From positions 16,430,927 through 16,494,926 of the forward strand of contig NW_024037063.1 of the NCBI RefSeq assembly GCF_015706575.1: a stretch of DNA of 64,000 nt. The letters run 5' to 3'. Below the pieces are notes generated by a model. It saw only the letters and a list, made by a program, of their open reading frames with translations. It searched no databases and was not told the origin of the DNA. Of this stretch, positions 1 through 12,000 are shown piece after piece. This stretch comes from Patiria miniata (taxonomy: Eukaryota; Echinodermata; Asteroidea; Valvatida; Asterinidae). How positions within the stretch are numbered: position 1 is the first letter of the stretch; each line of letters opens with the position of its first letter. The position numbers and the translations under genes are program-made.

Positions 1-1740
1 ATATTTTTTTTGCCAGCTGCTGGGTGATTTGAATTACCAAGTACAAATGTAATATGTATTTTGGGGTCTGTATATTGTTGATGTACCCTAATGTGGCGCG
101 GCGCCCAACGTGGTGCACTTACATTTTTCACCTCTAGTGCCTTGTTAGAGCAAAATTGTTACCTCAAATTTCACAAAAAGTGAAATTTCATTAAGCTCTA
201 AACATTTCCATTCATAAATCTTGTGTTTACGTACCCGCTACAAAGTTCTAGGGAAATTCTCTTTTGGCGTGATTTTCCAATTTTTTTTTCAAAGTGCACA
301 ATGAACCCTTTTAAAATTCGCCCAAAAATAAGAAAATAATTTGCTGACAAAGTTGCGTATGTGAGTGGAGATAATAATGATTTATCAGATTTTATCAACT
401 TTAAAGAAATTCTTAGATGTTAATGTGGGATTTTCTGTTCAAGTGCGCCACGTTAGGGAACACACGGCCGAAATTGTGCCCAATTTCCGGACGCCACCGT
501 TTTTGAATTTCAGACTTAATTTCATGACACTAAAATTGTTCACAAAGGTTCAACAGCAAGCATTATTAAGGTTACAGTACCAGTATTTAACTGAATGAAT
601 TTGAAGTTTTTCTACGGAGAGGTTTGACAACACTGCATGAGGAAAGTCGGGGGGAAAAAGTCAGGTGCGCCTGTTAGGGAACACCACTACAGAAGTAACA
701 ATCTCCGCTGTGAAACCATAACAAAGGGCATGCAGCGAGGATAATGATCTCTACGCCTCATTTTCATACTGCTACCTGTCTCCCAGCTTTGGAACTCTAG
801 TAAGAGACCGGCTTGGGTGACATTTGTCTGGATTTTTCATATCAGGATTTTTCACGATTTCAGGACTAACAAAGAATGTCTTTTGAAATCTGAAATACCT
901 GAGGTTTATTTGTAAAGGTGTTTTTACCTAGATACAAGTTTATATACAGGGTGCCCCCCATTTCTACTGATATCTTGGATGTATACTTCAGGTCATGTAT
1001 CACGAGTTCCACTGTTTTAAAAACTGACCAAACAGTATGTAAAAACATTCTTGGGTCAGATTTGGTCAAAAATTGTGGGTGGGCCGTCACCGCGTTAAAG
1101 GGAATTATTGAAATGTTCTGGAAATTAGGACCGAGTTACGGGGACTTTTGGCTGTCCCCATGACGTCTTCGGTCCCCATAATACTATTGTTTTCTACCAG
1201 GACCATCAGAGAATGGATAACTAAGTGAAGAAATTTGTGAAACGGAATCCGGGTCAAAATAATTTGACGAAATTAAACTCGCATTTCAAATCATTAATTA
1301 AATATAAGGATGACAAAGTAACAAGATGGACGCTGTTGATGGTTCCCCTAAGACCAACTGCCACGAGCATGGCAACGTGGCTCGTATATAAAGGCATTAT
1401 TATGTATATAGAGGTTAATCCACCACAAGATTAAATGGGCTCACTGAGCTATCAGTGCTTAGAAATGCTTCACAACATAAAGAAAAAGCCCTTGATAAAT
1501 GATACTTTAACAGTAACTGGTGTCGTTTCCTATCAGATAACTGTGTTTCCCTGTGTTGTATTCAGGCAAACAAATAACTGTCTGGCAAAAGCCCACTGAG
1601 GTTCTGAATTTCTAAAAAACAAACAAAAAAACTTGCAGACAACTTGGGTATGGATAGGGGTGTCGTGCCCAGTAGAGCAGCCACTTTAACAAATTGGCGC
1701 CTGCCAATTAATTACAAGCAATACAAGAAGTTTACAAAAT
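1..1740. other. Gene-free stretch
   Basis: No exon-like reading frame, RNA gene or clear terminal repeat is visible. Short open frames exist on both strands, but none shows a recognisable motif or sensible splice sites. Two phrases resembling each other (near 440-465 and 665-690, a cap of gtgcgcc followed by gttagggaacac) hint at an old repeat that I cannot delimit. Confidence 0.5.
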
Positions 1741-1767
1741 TACTATTTTTTATATATATATATATAT

Positions 1768-1941
1768 ATGCAATAAATTCAGAATATGAGTTAAACAAAC
1801 TTTGGCATATCTCTCTTCTGGACAGACTGTTTCGTACCATAAGGCACTCATCAGCAGATGAGTGCCTTATGGTACGAAACAGTCTGTCCAGAAGAGAGAT
1901 ATGCCAAAGTTTGTTTAACTCATATTCTGAATTTATTGCAT
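1768..1941. repeat. Head-to-head pair of Penelope-like element tails (perfect-looking hairpin)
   Basis: Two arms of about 87 bp are inverted copies of each other, meeting near 1855. Each arm matches the 3' tail of the Penelope-like element at about 49504-49592 (shared run from the ribozyme core through a stretch ending in gaatttattgcat). TA microsatellites flank the pair (about 1750-1769 and 2005-2022), as at the 49.6-kb copy. Inverted terminal copies are a known arrangement in Penelope-like elements. No coding part remains here. Confidence 0.8.
1817..1858 (-). ncRNA. Hammerhead ribozyme motif, type I (Penelope-like tail)
   Basis: On the minus strand the core boxes CTGATGAG and CGAAAC are both present. 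They are separated by a 5-bp stem II (GTGCC/GGTAC) with a TTAT loop. Stem III is very short (ACA/TGT), followed by the standard cleavage triplet GTC. A 4-bp stem I (TCTG/CAGA) closes the fold. The opposite arm of the hairpin reads CAGATGAG in place of the first box, so only this arm keeps the core. The short stem III is typical of hammerheads reported in Penelope-like retroelements. Activity is inferred. Confidence 0.75.
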
Positions 1942-2144
1942 GTTTATAGCTCTACAGAGATGTATTGAGCACTGTGAATTGTGATAGAAGACGATTTCAT
2001 TGGATATATATATATATATATACACATATGTTCAGTGGTTTGTCCAAAGCCCCCCCCCCCCCCAAAGCCAGATCCTGGGTGCGCCACTGCTTGGTTATAA
2101 ACTGCATAGAACATTTATTTCTTCGTTGTTTTGTTACCAGTAAT

Positions 2145-2266
2145 AGACCTCATGACGTCATGCTTTGTTTACATGTGCGCTTTTCTATGAGAGCCAGGAG
2201 GGATGCTTCCCACTTGGCTCTCATAGGAAAGTGCACATGTAAACAAAACCTGTCGTCATTAGGTCT
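2145..2266. repeat. Small foldback element
   Basis: Arms of roughly 50 bp are inverted copies (agacct...aggtct outer ends, with inner gtttacatgtgc and gcacatgtaaac). A short spacer near 2200-2210 separates them. It looks like a miniature foldback transposon. No target duplication was identified. Confidence 0.6.
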
Positions 2267-2273
2267 CAGGACT

Positions 2274-3216
2274 CAGAGTTGTAATGACTCAAGTCAATGA
2301 CTCGACTCGAGTACTCGAGTTCGACTCGAGTCACAATTTTTGGTGACTCGACTCGACTCGAGTCCCTAAGGGTAAATGACTCGACTCGAGTCACTGCGAG
2401 CAAATGACTCGACTCAACTCGAGTCCTTCATCAAAAGACTCGACTCGACTCGAACCGAGGCTAATAAGACTCGAGTCCCAAAAATACAAGCACAACTTTG
2501 CGAAAAGTATTTGCAATGACTTACAGTGCAAAATTTATGCTCACTTCGCTTTGCGAATTAGTCATGTATGAATATACAACATGTCACAGACTCCCACCTC
2601 ATGGTTCTAGAACGCACAAAATACTATCCAGGAACCAGATTTTTCGCTTCATCAAATTAGGTTTGCCCTTCACCGACGTATAAACACTGTTTACTCAGTG
2701 TGTTACCTCCCCAGTAAAAGTTGAAAAAAAACAACACTCGGGTGGGACTCGAACCCACGAACTCCTGCTTTCTAGTGCAGATGTCTTACCAATCGACCGA
2801 GCAAACGGGATCGGTTGGCTGGTTGGAATCTGATGTACATAGCAGCGGGTACCGCATAAACTATTATAAGATGGAATTTTGCGTCGGGGTGATATAAATC
2901 AAATTAGTTTGCCCTTCGACGTATAAACGCAAGAAGGGCAAACCTAATTTGATTTATATCACCCGACGCAAAATTCCATCTTATAATAGATTTTTCGCTG
3001 TTTCATCATTGGCTTTAGGCGATTTCTTATAAAGCTAATGGATTCGAAGGCTGGCTAAACTTATGGCCTCCTTTTATAAATTTTGGTATATAGTGTTCAA
3101 ATATTCGTGACTCGACTCGACTCGACCTTTCAACCTAATGACTCGACTCGAGTCACTTCTTTAAAATGACTCGACTCGACTCGAGTCACAAAAATCAGTG
3201 ACTCGTTACAACTTTG
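2274..3216. mobile_element. Non-autonomous hAT-type element, copy 1 (GACTCGACTCGAGTC subterminal repeats)
   Basis: The ends are inverted (CAGAGTTGTAA at left, TTACAACTTTG at right) and the element is flanked by an 8-bp direct repeat, TCAGGACT (2266-2273 and 3217-3224). An 8-bp duplication and a CAG terminus are the hAT signature. Both subterminal regions carry arrays of GACTCGACTCGAGTC-like motifs, possible transposase binding sites. The interior has no transposase. A SINE has inserted at 2649-2987. A second copy, with its own 8-bp duplication, is at 27814-28853. Confidence 0.85.
2649..2987 (-). mobile_element. tRNA-derived SINE, copy 1
   Basis: A 339-bp insertion in the hAT element is flanked by the 12-bp direct repeat AGATTTTTCGCT (2637-2648 and 2988-2999). 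On the minus strand it holds a tRNA-like unit: an A-box-like segment (TCGATTGGTAAG), a loop CTAGAAA like that of serine tRNA(AGA), and a T arm GTGGG-TTCGAGT-CCCAC with a perfect stem. Beside it is a long hairpin (about 2870-2988). The far end carries AGGTTTGCCCTTC, complementary to the hairpin arm. There is no poly(A) tail. The flanking duplication indicates retroposition, so this is not a functional tRNA gene. The second copy is at 17483-17716. Confidence 0.8.
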
Positions 3217-3429
3217 TCAGGACTATTTGAACAGGGTTTTCCTTTAAGTAATCAAGACTTGCGGTATTTAAATTTTGTACTGGTTCCCATGAAATATATT
3301 TACACATGCACTGGGACAATTTTGCCACTTTTATCAATACTGAATCTGATTTTTTCTATACCGGTGTCATATGAAAATCCGACTCCTATGAAAATCGGAC
3401 CCCTTTTCCCTATTATTGGTTAATCCCTC

Positions 3430-5170
3430 GCATGTGACAGGTCACTCCCCCACAATGATCCTAAAAATAGCACTTACGCATGGGCAATACTACCAATGAG
3501 TCCACATTTCATGGAGTTGGATATTCACACAACACAGGCCTTTGAGAATACGCTCTACCTCAAACTCTACATTTTCTGAAGAATTTTGGGCTACTCCAGG
3601 AACAATTGAATTGGTTTCTTATTTTCCCATTTAGCTTTCAATGGTATGAACGAATCATCAGGAAAATCTTCCTGTACCAAGACGTCTAATGGAATCTGTT
3701 GTTCAGGATCAGTGGGGAAACTGTCGTTGTTTGGGCGAATGTATCAGTCTGTCGGTCTTACACAAACTTCATACAGTTTACATACATGTATATTGGTGAC
3801 AAAACCAATTTATTATTCTGCATGTTCGTAACTCAAAAATTCACTGGGCACGTTTGTTGTACAAGGAGATATGGTCCCAACCAAAATTTCATCAATTTCT
3901 TTGACAATTCTTTTTGGGACACGGGGATATAAATCCATACAAGATCACCAACCTGATAGTTTACTTGTCCAGAACTTTCATCATACCCGTCTTTCATTTT
4001 TGCCTAGTTTTCTTAAGTATGATGTTTTGAAATATCTCAAAACACCAGTAACTTTAATAGAAACTAGATTGTGTATATGTTCTCTCAGAGACTTGTCCTT
4101 ATAATTCAAATTGGGCAAAAGTGTCACATCCAATGGAAATTGGGCTGCTCTACCAAAAAGCAAGAAGAATGGACTGAACCCGACTGAATTGTCTGCAGGG
4201 GCTTGCAGGGGATCCAGAACACAAGTTTTGTTGGGGGGGGGGGGACAATTTGGTCCCCCAAAAGGTGGGTCCACAAATTGACCAATTTTAACTTTAACTA
4301 ATTTTTGTTAGGAAAACAAGGTGGTGGATGCCTTTTTTGAGAAGTCACTAAAAAATCAAACAATTTGGGTTCGTTTTTTGGGGGAAGCATGGGGGGGGGG
4401 GAAGTTCCTGTTTTCTGCAATCCGAATTGTGCAGCTAAAACATAATCAAGTCAATTAGTCAATACAATGTCAACAAAACATACCGAAATATACAGTTGAA
4501 TGACCACTTGCTAGCCAGTTATCTTTTTTTCCCATAGACTTGCCACTGTCTGTACAAAATAATAGTCAACATGCATAAATGTTTCTTTTGCTTCCTTTCA
4601 TTCAAGGGCAATTTATTATTTTTCAAGTAGTCAAATAGATCCCAGCAATATTGTCAACCAATAATGCATCTTTTAGGGACGGAGGCACATTTGGTTTGAC
4701 TAGATCACTGTTATTTACATGTCTATTTTTTCGATATCTTAAGTTTCTGCCAATACTGACAACAGGCTACTCTGTCGAGCATCTGGGATCCTGAAAAAAA
4801 ACATCTAAATCTGAAGGGTGCCAAACTAGATCTGCTTTTATCTCGGGAAAGTTACATGATGATGTAACATGACAGTCATCACAATCAGTACAAAGACTCA
4901 TTGAGCATCTGCCATAAAGTTTTGACGTACAGAACCATGAATTTAGGACTGATTAAGAGCCCATCTTACAAGGCGACCAGTTTCTTGTTTTTGCTCAAAA
5001 GCCATTTTAAGGCACAATGATCAGTCACACCACTATAAATTTCACAGAGTGTTGTACATAGGGAGCATACTTCTTAAAAACTTCCAACTACTGCCAGTGC
5101 TTCCATCTCAGTGGTGCTATATTTCCTTTCGACCTTGCTCAGTGTTCTACCTCCATAACAGATGACCGTT
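3430..5170 (-). mobile_element. Gypsy-type LTR retrotransposon fossil (pol remnant)
   Basis: Read on the minus strand, this stretch keeps recognisable fragments of a Gypsy-like pol in the usual order: an RNase H part (about 5160-4960), integrase-region sequence, a patch near 4180-4080 typical of the end of the integrase core (GFSPFFLLFGR), and the integrase C-terminal part (about 3990-3640, GDLVWIY followed by GPYLLV). It is old and heavily broken, with many interruptions. No LTRs were identified. A G-rich MITE fragment lies inside it at about 4205-4395. Confidence 0.75.
4205..4395. mobile_element. G-rich MITE fragment inside the Gypsy fossil
   Basis: This matches the hAT-type MITE at 33244-33538 in order: GGATCCAGAACACAA, a G run, a ccaatttt stretch, aggtggtggatg-like text, then tttcgtttttt with a second G run and catggg. 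Only the left terminus is partly recognisable, so no target duplication can be claimed. Confidence 0.55.
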
Positions 5171-5228
5171 TCTTCACGATCTTACTGTGCCTTCGTGGTT
5201 GCGAAGGCAAAGCGTGGCACGTTGTTAA

Positions 5229-5743
5229 AGGGAATATACATCATTTGCTTTTGCTGTAATTTTCAGAAATGGATGGAATTGGGGGGTTGGAAATATAAAG
5301 CAAATATAGTTAAACTGACTTTTTGGAGGTTTTGGGTTCGAAAATGCTATAAAAACCAAGAAAAACGATCATTTTCCTGTAGTCTGGTTCCCTGACTCCA
5401 TATAAGAAGAAACAGAGCAGTTTACATACATTGGGGAATTGTAAGGTCAGGGAACCAGTCTAGCTGGCTCGTACCCATTCATAGGTTTGTAATCGATTGC
5501 AAACAAGTGCAATGGTCAATTGGGGCCAGTATTTGAAAAAAAAGCCAGTTGTTTCCAACGCTGATCGGCCGATCAGCGTTGGAAATTGATACAAAAATAC
5601 CACTTTTCTTGAAAATGACAGTATACCAGGTGCCATAATTTTACAGGATGCTTTAGACTGTCATTTACCAACATCCTGTGAAGGTATTTCGCAAAAACTT
5701 GGTAGTTTTATTTTTCGATGTTTGCAAATGTTGTATATTCCCT
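5229..5743. mobile_element. TTAA-flanked MITE, copy 1
   Basis: A 515-bp element starts AGGGAATATACA and ends in the inverse (TGTATATTCCCT). It is flanked by TTAA on both sides (5225-5228, 5744-5747). TTAA targets are used by piggyBac and Kolobok transposases. It has no coding capacity. An internal 28-bp perfect palindrome (CCAACGCTGATC...) lies near 5557-5584. A near-identical copy is at 51218-51731. An untranslated host exon here cannot be excluded but has no support. Confidence 0.85.
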
Positions 5744-6098
5744 TTAAGTAAAGTTAATCCGCTTTACGTACTTAAACACTATAACAGAGCAATGAAATTC
5801 ATGCACCCCAAAAAACATGGCCTTTTGAACGTTGTGTTTTCTTAGAAATATATTCTCAGTATGATTGAAAGGTTAAATTATAATGGAAGAAGAAATTCTA
5901 AACTTCATGTCAGTGAAAAAGTGGATGCCGAAACGTTAATACTGGTTACTGGTAAAGCTGACCTTAAAGGTTGGAAGAAATTGTTAAAAAAGCGTCCCAA
6001 AATCAGTTGTGCATTCTTCATGCCATAGCTCGGGCACAGGCCCTTCCACCCACCGGATCCCTCGCATTCATGCATGGAGTCAATTGGAACACACAGCA

Positions 6099-9000
6099 TT
6101 AGAACAGATTGGTCTTGAGCATAACGTTGGTAAATTCTTCCAGGTTCACAAAGTTGTCTCCATTCCGGTCAGCTTCCTCAATCATGTCTCGTAGTTCCTG
6201 CTCTGTGAACTTGACACCTGCCTCCTTGCATGCCTTCTTCAAGTTGTCCAAGGAGATTTGGCCTGTTCCATCTGAAGATAAAAAAAACCCCAAATATTCC
6301 ATAAAAGGAACCACAAATGGAAACTGACTGGTCATGCTGGTTATGATCCTTGCAGACATAACAAATGGACACATAGCTTCCAAGCAACCAGTGCCCCTTG
6401 ACCAAAGACAATGGCTAATTGGGAGACTACACTGGGCTTCATAGCGAAGTCTGTAGTTGTGCCATGATGATGTTCTGAGGGATGCTGGCTTCAAATCCTA
6501 ATCCAATTTTGTTTTTCTGATAGAAACAGAATCCAAAAGCGGGGGAAATATGTTGAATGAGTTGAACTTGGCAGAGAACAAATCTTTTACTTCAGCTTCA
6601 ATGAACAGGGCTTCATAAATTGCTTGTTGGATCTTGCATATTCCCTGTTCCGCCATTTGAACACTGATTTTAAATTGGGTGATCGGGCTGATCCACGAAA
6701 CCCTCTAGTTCTGTCTTGGTTCTTTCTTCGTTCTTTGTTGTGGATGTTTTTTTTCTCTAGATGCTAATTCTCTGCAAAAACACATGAACTTGAAAATGTG
6801 TAAGACTATCAACCGTGATCCAAACATGTGCATACAAGTGTGACATCATGATATCATCATGAGGTATCAAATTACAGGCAATTTTATTTTACTGAGCTAA
6901 CTGTTTCAATTATTGCTCATGAAAATCATGTTCATACATGTACTTTGTAATAGACCCTCAATGAACACCTCAGAATCAAAATTAACACGTTTTCTTCCAA
7001 ACGTTCAGAAGATGAAGACAAAACCTGCAAAAACTTGAAACATTGTCCAGAGATTTGAAATGTCATCATGATATCAGAAAACATATTACAAACGATCTGA
7101 GGTCAAAACTTGACAAACTACCTTGAACTATATCTTTTTACCAAATGGAGTACTTATGTTCATTTTATGCGGTGTGGTAGATATAGTCTTGAGCAATATT
7201 TTGTTATTCTTGGCAAACAAAAACATCCGACGTCGATACATTTGGTGTTACCGGAAGTGCAATGATAAATGGATATAACATAAAAATGAAAGCAGTTATA
7301 ATCAAACAGATTATTCAAAGGTTTAATGAGAATGCCCCAAATATTACGTGGTAGGCCCTAATTGTTGCACACATACATGTATTTATATCAGCTACATGTT
7401 ATGACGTCCTTAAACTTCCTGAGGCGTAACCTCAAAGTTCGCAACTCACACATCAAGCAATTAGGATACAAATCTCATGTTAGGCCTCTTATGGAATACA
7501 GCTCAGTAGTCTGGGATCCATTCACAAACAATCTTGGAATGGTGCAGAGGCGTGCAGCAAGATTTGTTTTGAATCGTTATCACCGACCGTCAAGTGTTGG
7601 AGCAATGCTGACATTTCTTCAGTGGCAAACCCTTGGAGATAGGCATACAATAGCAAGACTCACGATGTTCTACAAAATTCACCGTGGTTTGGCTGCCGTC
7701 AACATTCCAAACCACCCCTTCACGATAATGTTTGAACCCAACGCTGTAGCGCTGGCTCTTTAGAACAATACGTGCTACACGCAAAGCTGAACGCGCACAC
7801 CAGCATGCATTTGCACACAAATACCGCGTCATGGAACAAGAATGATCCTAACTGTTGAACAGTATTTCCCATTCCCCATGGGTGGATAGTACTTTTTGAG
7901 TTCCACCAATCAAATGACAAGGATCTGTATGTCTGTTATATAATACCAGATCTTTCTTTCCCCACACTAAGTCAATGAAACAAGCTTCCCGAATCTATTG
8001 TAGAGGCTTGCAACCCTTCAAAGTTTACGTAGATTTCATTCACTTCATTCATTCATTTCTTTTATTTGTCTCAAATCGTGGCCCAAAGGGCCAAATTCCA
8101 AAAGACAATTATATTAAAAACAATTAATTCTAAAAGCGATTAAAACTTGCATAACTAATGGGCACCAATGTCAAAATAGTAGGCTATGCACTCCATCCAC
8201 AAGTTGCGCACCCAACAATGTGCCTTAGTCTTCAATAATATAGAAGTTGGCACAGAACTTGGAAGAACCGGAAGAATGTAAATCAATGCATGCACACAAA
8301 CAATTTGGTGTAGGTCTTATTGTCAAGGAAAGTATTTTTCTTCTACTGCATTTAGTCAAATGACAAAATGCATAAACTGAGTTGGCATTTCATTATTTCT
8401 GTCATTTGTACAGTGACTTATTCATAACTGAACTAAAACAATAATGGTGTCGTGCCCAATCACCCTGTGCTGTGTTTCCACCAAAAACGAATGTCAAACC
8501 TCTGGTTAGATATTCTTCAGTGGTCATTTGATATGACAACTTCAGATCGACTAATTTTTAATAACTCTTTTGCAACAAATACACATGTACTTATGATTTT
8601 GCAAACTTGATGCTCGATATGTTAATTATGTTTTGAAATTAAATCATTTTTGCCTGAATTCTTAAAAGAACGTTGCCCCAGTGAAATATTACCATGCAAT
8701 TATTTTTAAAACTTATGTGTACCCCTATCTTAGTAATTTCCTGAATTAAAAATAAAGGCCAGTTGGTTAAATTTATAAACTGGCAGATCACTGACCATAA
8801 TCAAACATGCGGAAACCCTGCTGAATCTCTGCATAGATGTCCCTTGCTGTTCCCTGCCTATCAATGATGAACTCCAGAAACTCATTGAAATCAATGGTCC
8901 TAAAATGAGTAAGAACATTTATTATAGCTTTTGGATTAAAATTGAATATTGTAAGTTGCTGGATTCGAAGCAACGACAATGCAGTACATGTGTGTGAGGG

Positions 9001-12000
9001 AAAAGTAAAAAATAATTATGACCCTGGAAATTAGAGATTCATTCATTCATTCATTCATTCATTAATACATGCATTTGTTTTCAATATTGCTGAGAATTAT
9101 ACAAAACGAACAATGAGTCTATGAATTAACAACATTAATGAGAAAGTGAATAAGGAGAGAAAAAGAAGATACTATATAATGGGTATGAAGTAAAGGAGGA
9201 ACGGAGCAAACAATATTGAATCAAGAAGTAATGTAAATAATCCACAAATCTATTACTCGTTTACAAATAATAAATGATTAAATCAGCAATATGATGGCAA
9301 GGACAAACGGGCAAAACAAACATGCATGAACAAACAAGAACAAAAGATATGAACAATTATCTGAACTATCTGCAGAGTTTATAATGAAGTTAAGTGTGCC
9401 TGCCTGAACTAGGAGCGAGAAAAAGAATTAAAAAAAACAACTCAGCAGACGGGAGGATTAAATAAGCACGGTAGCGAGAGAAAAGCTATGCTATGTAATG
9501 GGAGATCAATTCAGCTTTGAAGGAGTTCTTAAAGCGGCCCACAGACGACTGTGTTTTCACCGTTCAGCTGATGTTATTCCAGAGACGTGGCCCGTGAAAT
9601 CGAATTGTGTTCATGGAGTATGATGTGCGAGTGAAAGGAACATCAAGATTGTTATATGATCTTGTGCTATGGCCATGGATGTTGTGAACAGCTAGAAACA
9701 AGGATGAAAATACATGGGGTAGAAGTTTGTGGGGGTTAGTGGGGTAGAAGTTTGCGAGAGTTAGTGTATTAAGTTGGGCAAAAAGAGGTGCATTATGTTC
9801 CGAGGAGAAGAAAGGGTGCAGATTCTAATGGCTCGTTTTTGGATGGTAATAAGATAATACAGTTGACTATTACTAGAGTGCGCCCAGACAATGTTGGAGT
9901 AGTTGAGATGGAAGAATGACAGTATTGTAGATAGTAAGGGCTGTTCAAAACTGACGATTATGCACACTAACGGACAATATAAGGTGCTTTTCAGGGCGAT
10001 ACATGCACGAAATAAAAAAACGAGGCACCCGGCACGGCTGCTGGCACAAAAAAGGGCACGACTTCTTTTTATAAAACGGCAAATGTTCAGAAAACATTTT
10101 TTTTGGGGGGGGGGGGGTTAAGTGCTGGTGAAAATAAGGGCATTTGACTGGAAAAGGGCAAATCTGTACAAAATATTTGACTATTACTAGAGTGCGCCCA
10201 GACAATGTTGGAGTAGTTGAGATGGAAGAATGACAGTATTGTAGATAGTAAGGGCTGTTCAAAACCGACGATTATGCACAGATTATGGACAGATCCCCCC
10301 CCCCCCCCCAGACTTGACTCAAGGTTAATGCAAACAGGAAAAGGAAAAATAGGGCAAGTATTGGATTTACCTTAGAGCATGAATTTTATTTTACCTGAAT
10401 TATGAGAAAGTTTTTTTTGAGTTGAACCAAGAACAAACATTGATGAGTCCACCATTTAAAGTGTTAAACAAATAGTGGAGATTAGAGATAGAGAAAGTGA
10501 CAGTAGTGTTGTCAGCAAATAGTAGAAAATACAAGGTTAAAGAAGAATAATGAATATCACTGAGTACAAAAGAAAGAGTAGAGGCCCGAGAATAGATGAT
10601 ATATTTCCAATAACAGTCAATATCGTTGATGATAGTGAACTGATTTGATGTAAGTACATCTTGAACCAATCAAGGGCACAGCCCCTGACACCATCGAAAT
10701 CAAGTTTAGAAATGAGAATGTTGTGGTCAATAGTGTCAAAGGCTTTGGAAAGATCCACGAAGATACCAGCAGCGTACAGTTTTTTATAGAGAGAAGAAGA
10801 GATACAATCAGTGAGATGAATGAGAGCCATATCCGTGGAATGACCAGGATGAAAACCAAATTGATAAGGAAAAAAGGCGTTGTTTTTGGAAAGAAATTTA
10901 GAAAGTCGGTTGTAGACGATTCTCTCAAGAATTTGGAGACACAAGGAAGAACTAAAATAGGATGATAGTTCTGGACCCTAGCAACTTTAAGGTTTAATGG
11001 AACGGAGCCAGTAGACAGGGAAGGATTGAAAATATAAGCTTAAGGATGGGCGATATAAGAGATAATAGATTTAACAACAGATGAACAAATTCCATCAAAT
11101 CCTAGACTGGTGTTTCCGCACAGGTTATTACTAATCTCCATTATCTCAACAGAATCTGTTGGCAGAAGAAAAACAAAGAACTAGAAGTGGTGTTAGATTG
11201 GTGCAGGTAATCCATGAAGTGCGTGTTAGTCGAGGGGATCTTATGGGCAAGTGATGGGCCGATATTATAAAAATGTAAGAATTAAAGGAGTCCGCGATAT
11301 CTGCAGGATTAGAGAAAATTTCTTTCCCATCAGAGCAGTTACCAAGAACCTTGTTTACTTTTTGCCAAGTAAAAAAATATAAATATAATAGAGATAAATA
11401 TAAATTCCAATGACTTTTGATACCCAGATCTGTCCAGATCCATGTCAGCAACCATCGCCTGGGCTTGTTGCTTTGTAAGCTTGAAGCCAAGGGCCCTCAT
11501 TGTTCTTCGAACAGCATCTGCTCGTATCATCCTATATGGACAAAGAGAGAAACATATTAAAAAAGTATCATACAAATATCTACAAAAAAACCCAAACAAC
11601 ATCTGGAATGTCCTCCAGCCCACTGTGCCGATTTTATTCCACACAAAAGTGAACCAACCCAAATTTTGCACCTTGTGTTCAAGACAATGGTGCTCAACGA
11701 TGTGAGACCCAGGACGGCCGGTCAACCAAGGTATCACCGAAAAGCATGTAGCTTTTGCTTTAAGATGATAACATGCTCTTGGCTGGTACTTTAAGTTTAA
11801 TGTAGGTTAACCTTTTTTTGAAACGCCCTGTTCACGTAATTTTTGTGTCAGAAAACTTCTCTTGAGTGGTGCTCTCAAACATGCAAACATTGTAAATCCA
11901 CAAATTTCACTACATCTTAAGTGGAAAAACCTTATAGCACAGGGTGTGCTTGCAAAAACAACTTCAAATGTTACATAATGCAGGCTTATGTCCAGTCCAT

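Noticed and set aside
2740-2820. Functional serine tRNA gene
   Set aside because: The anticodon arm and acceptor stem are imperfect, the unit recurs with retroposon target duplications, and its ends match SINE copy 2.
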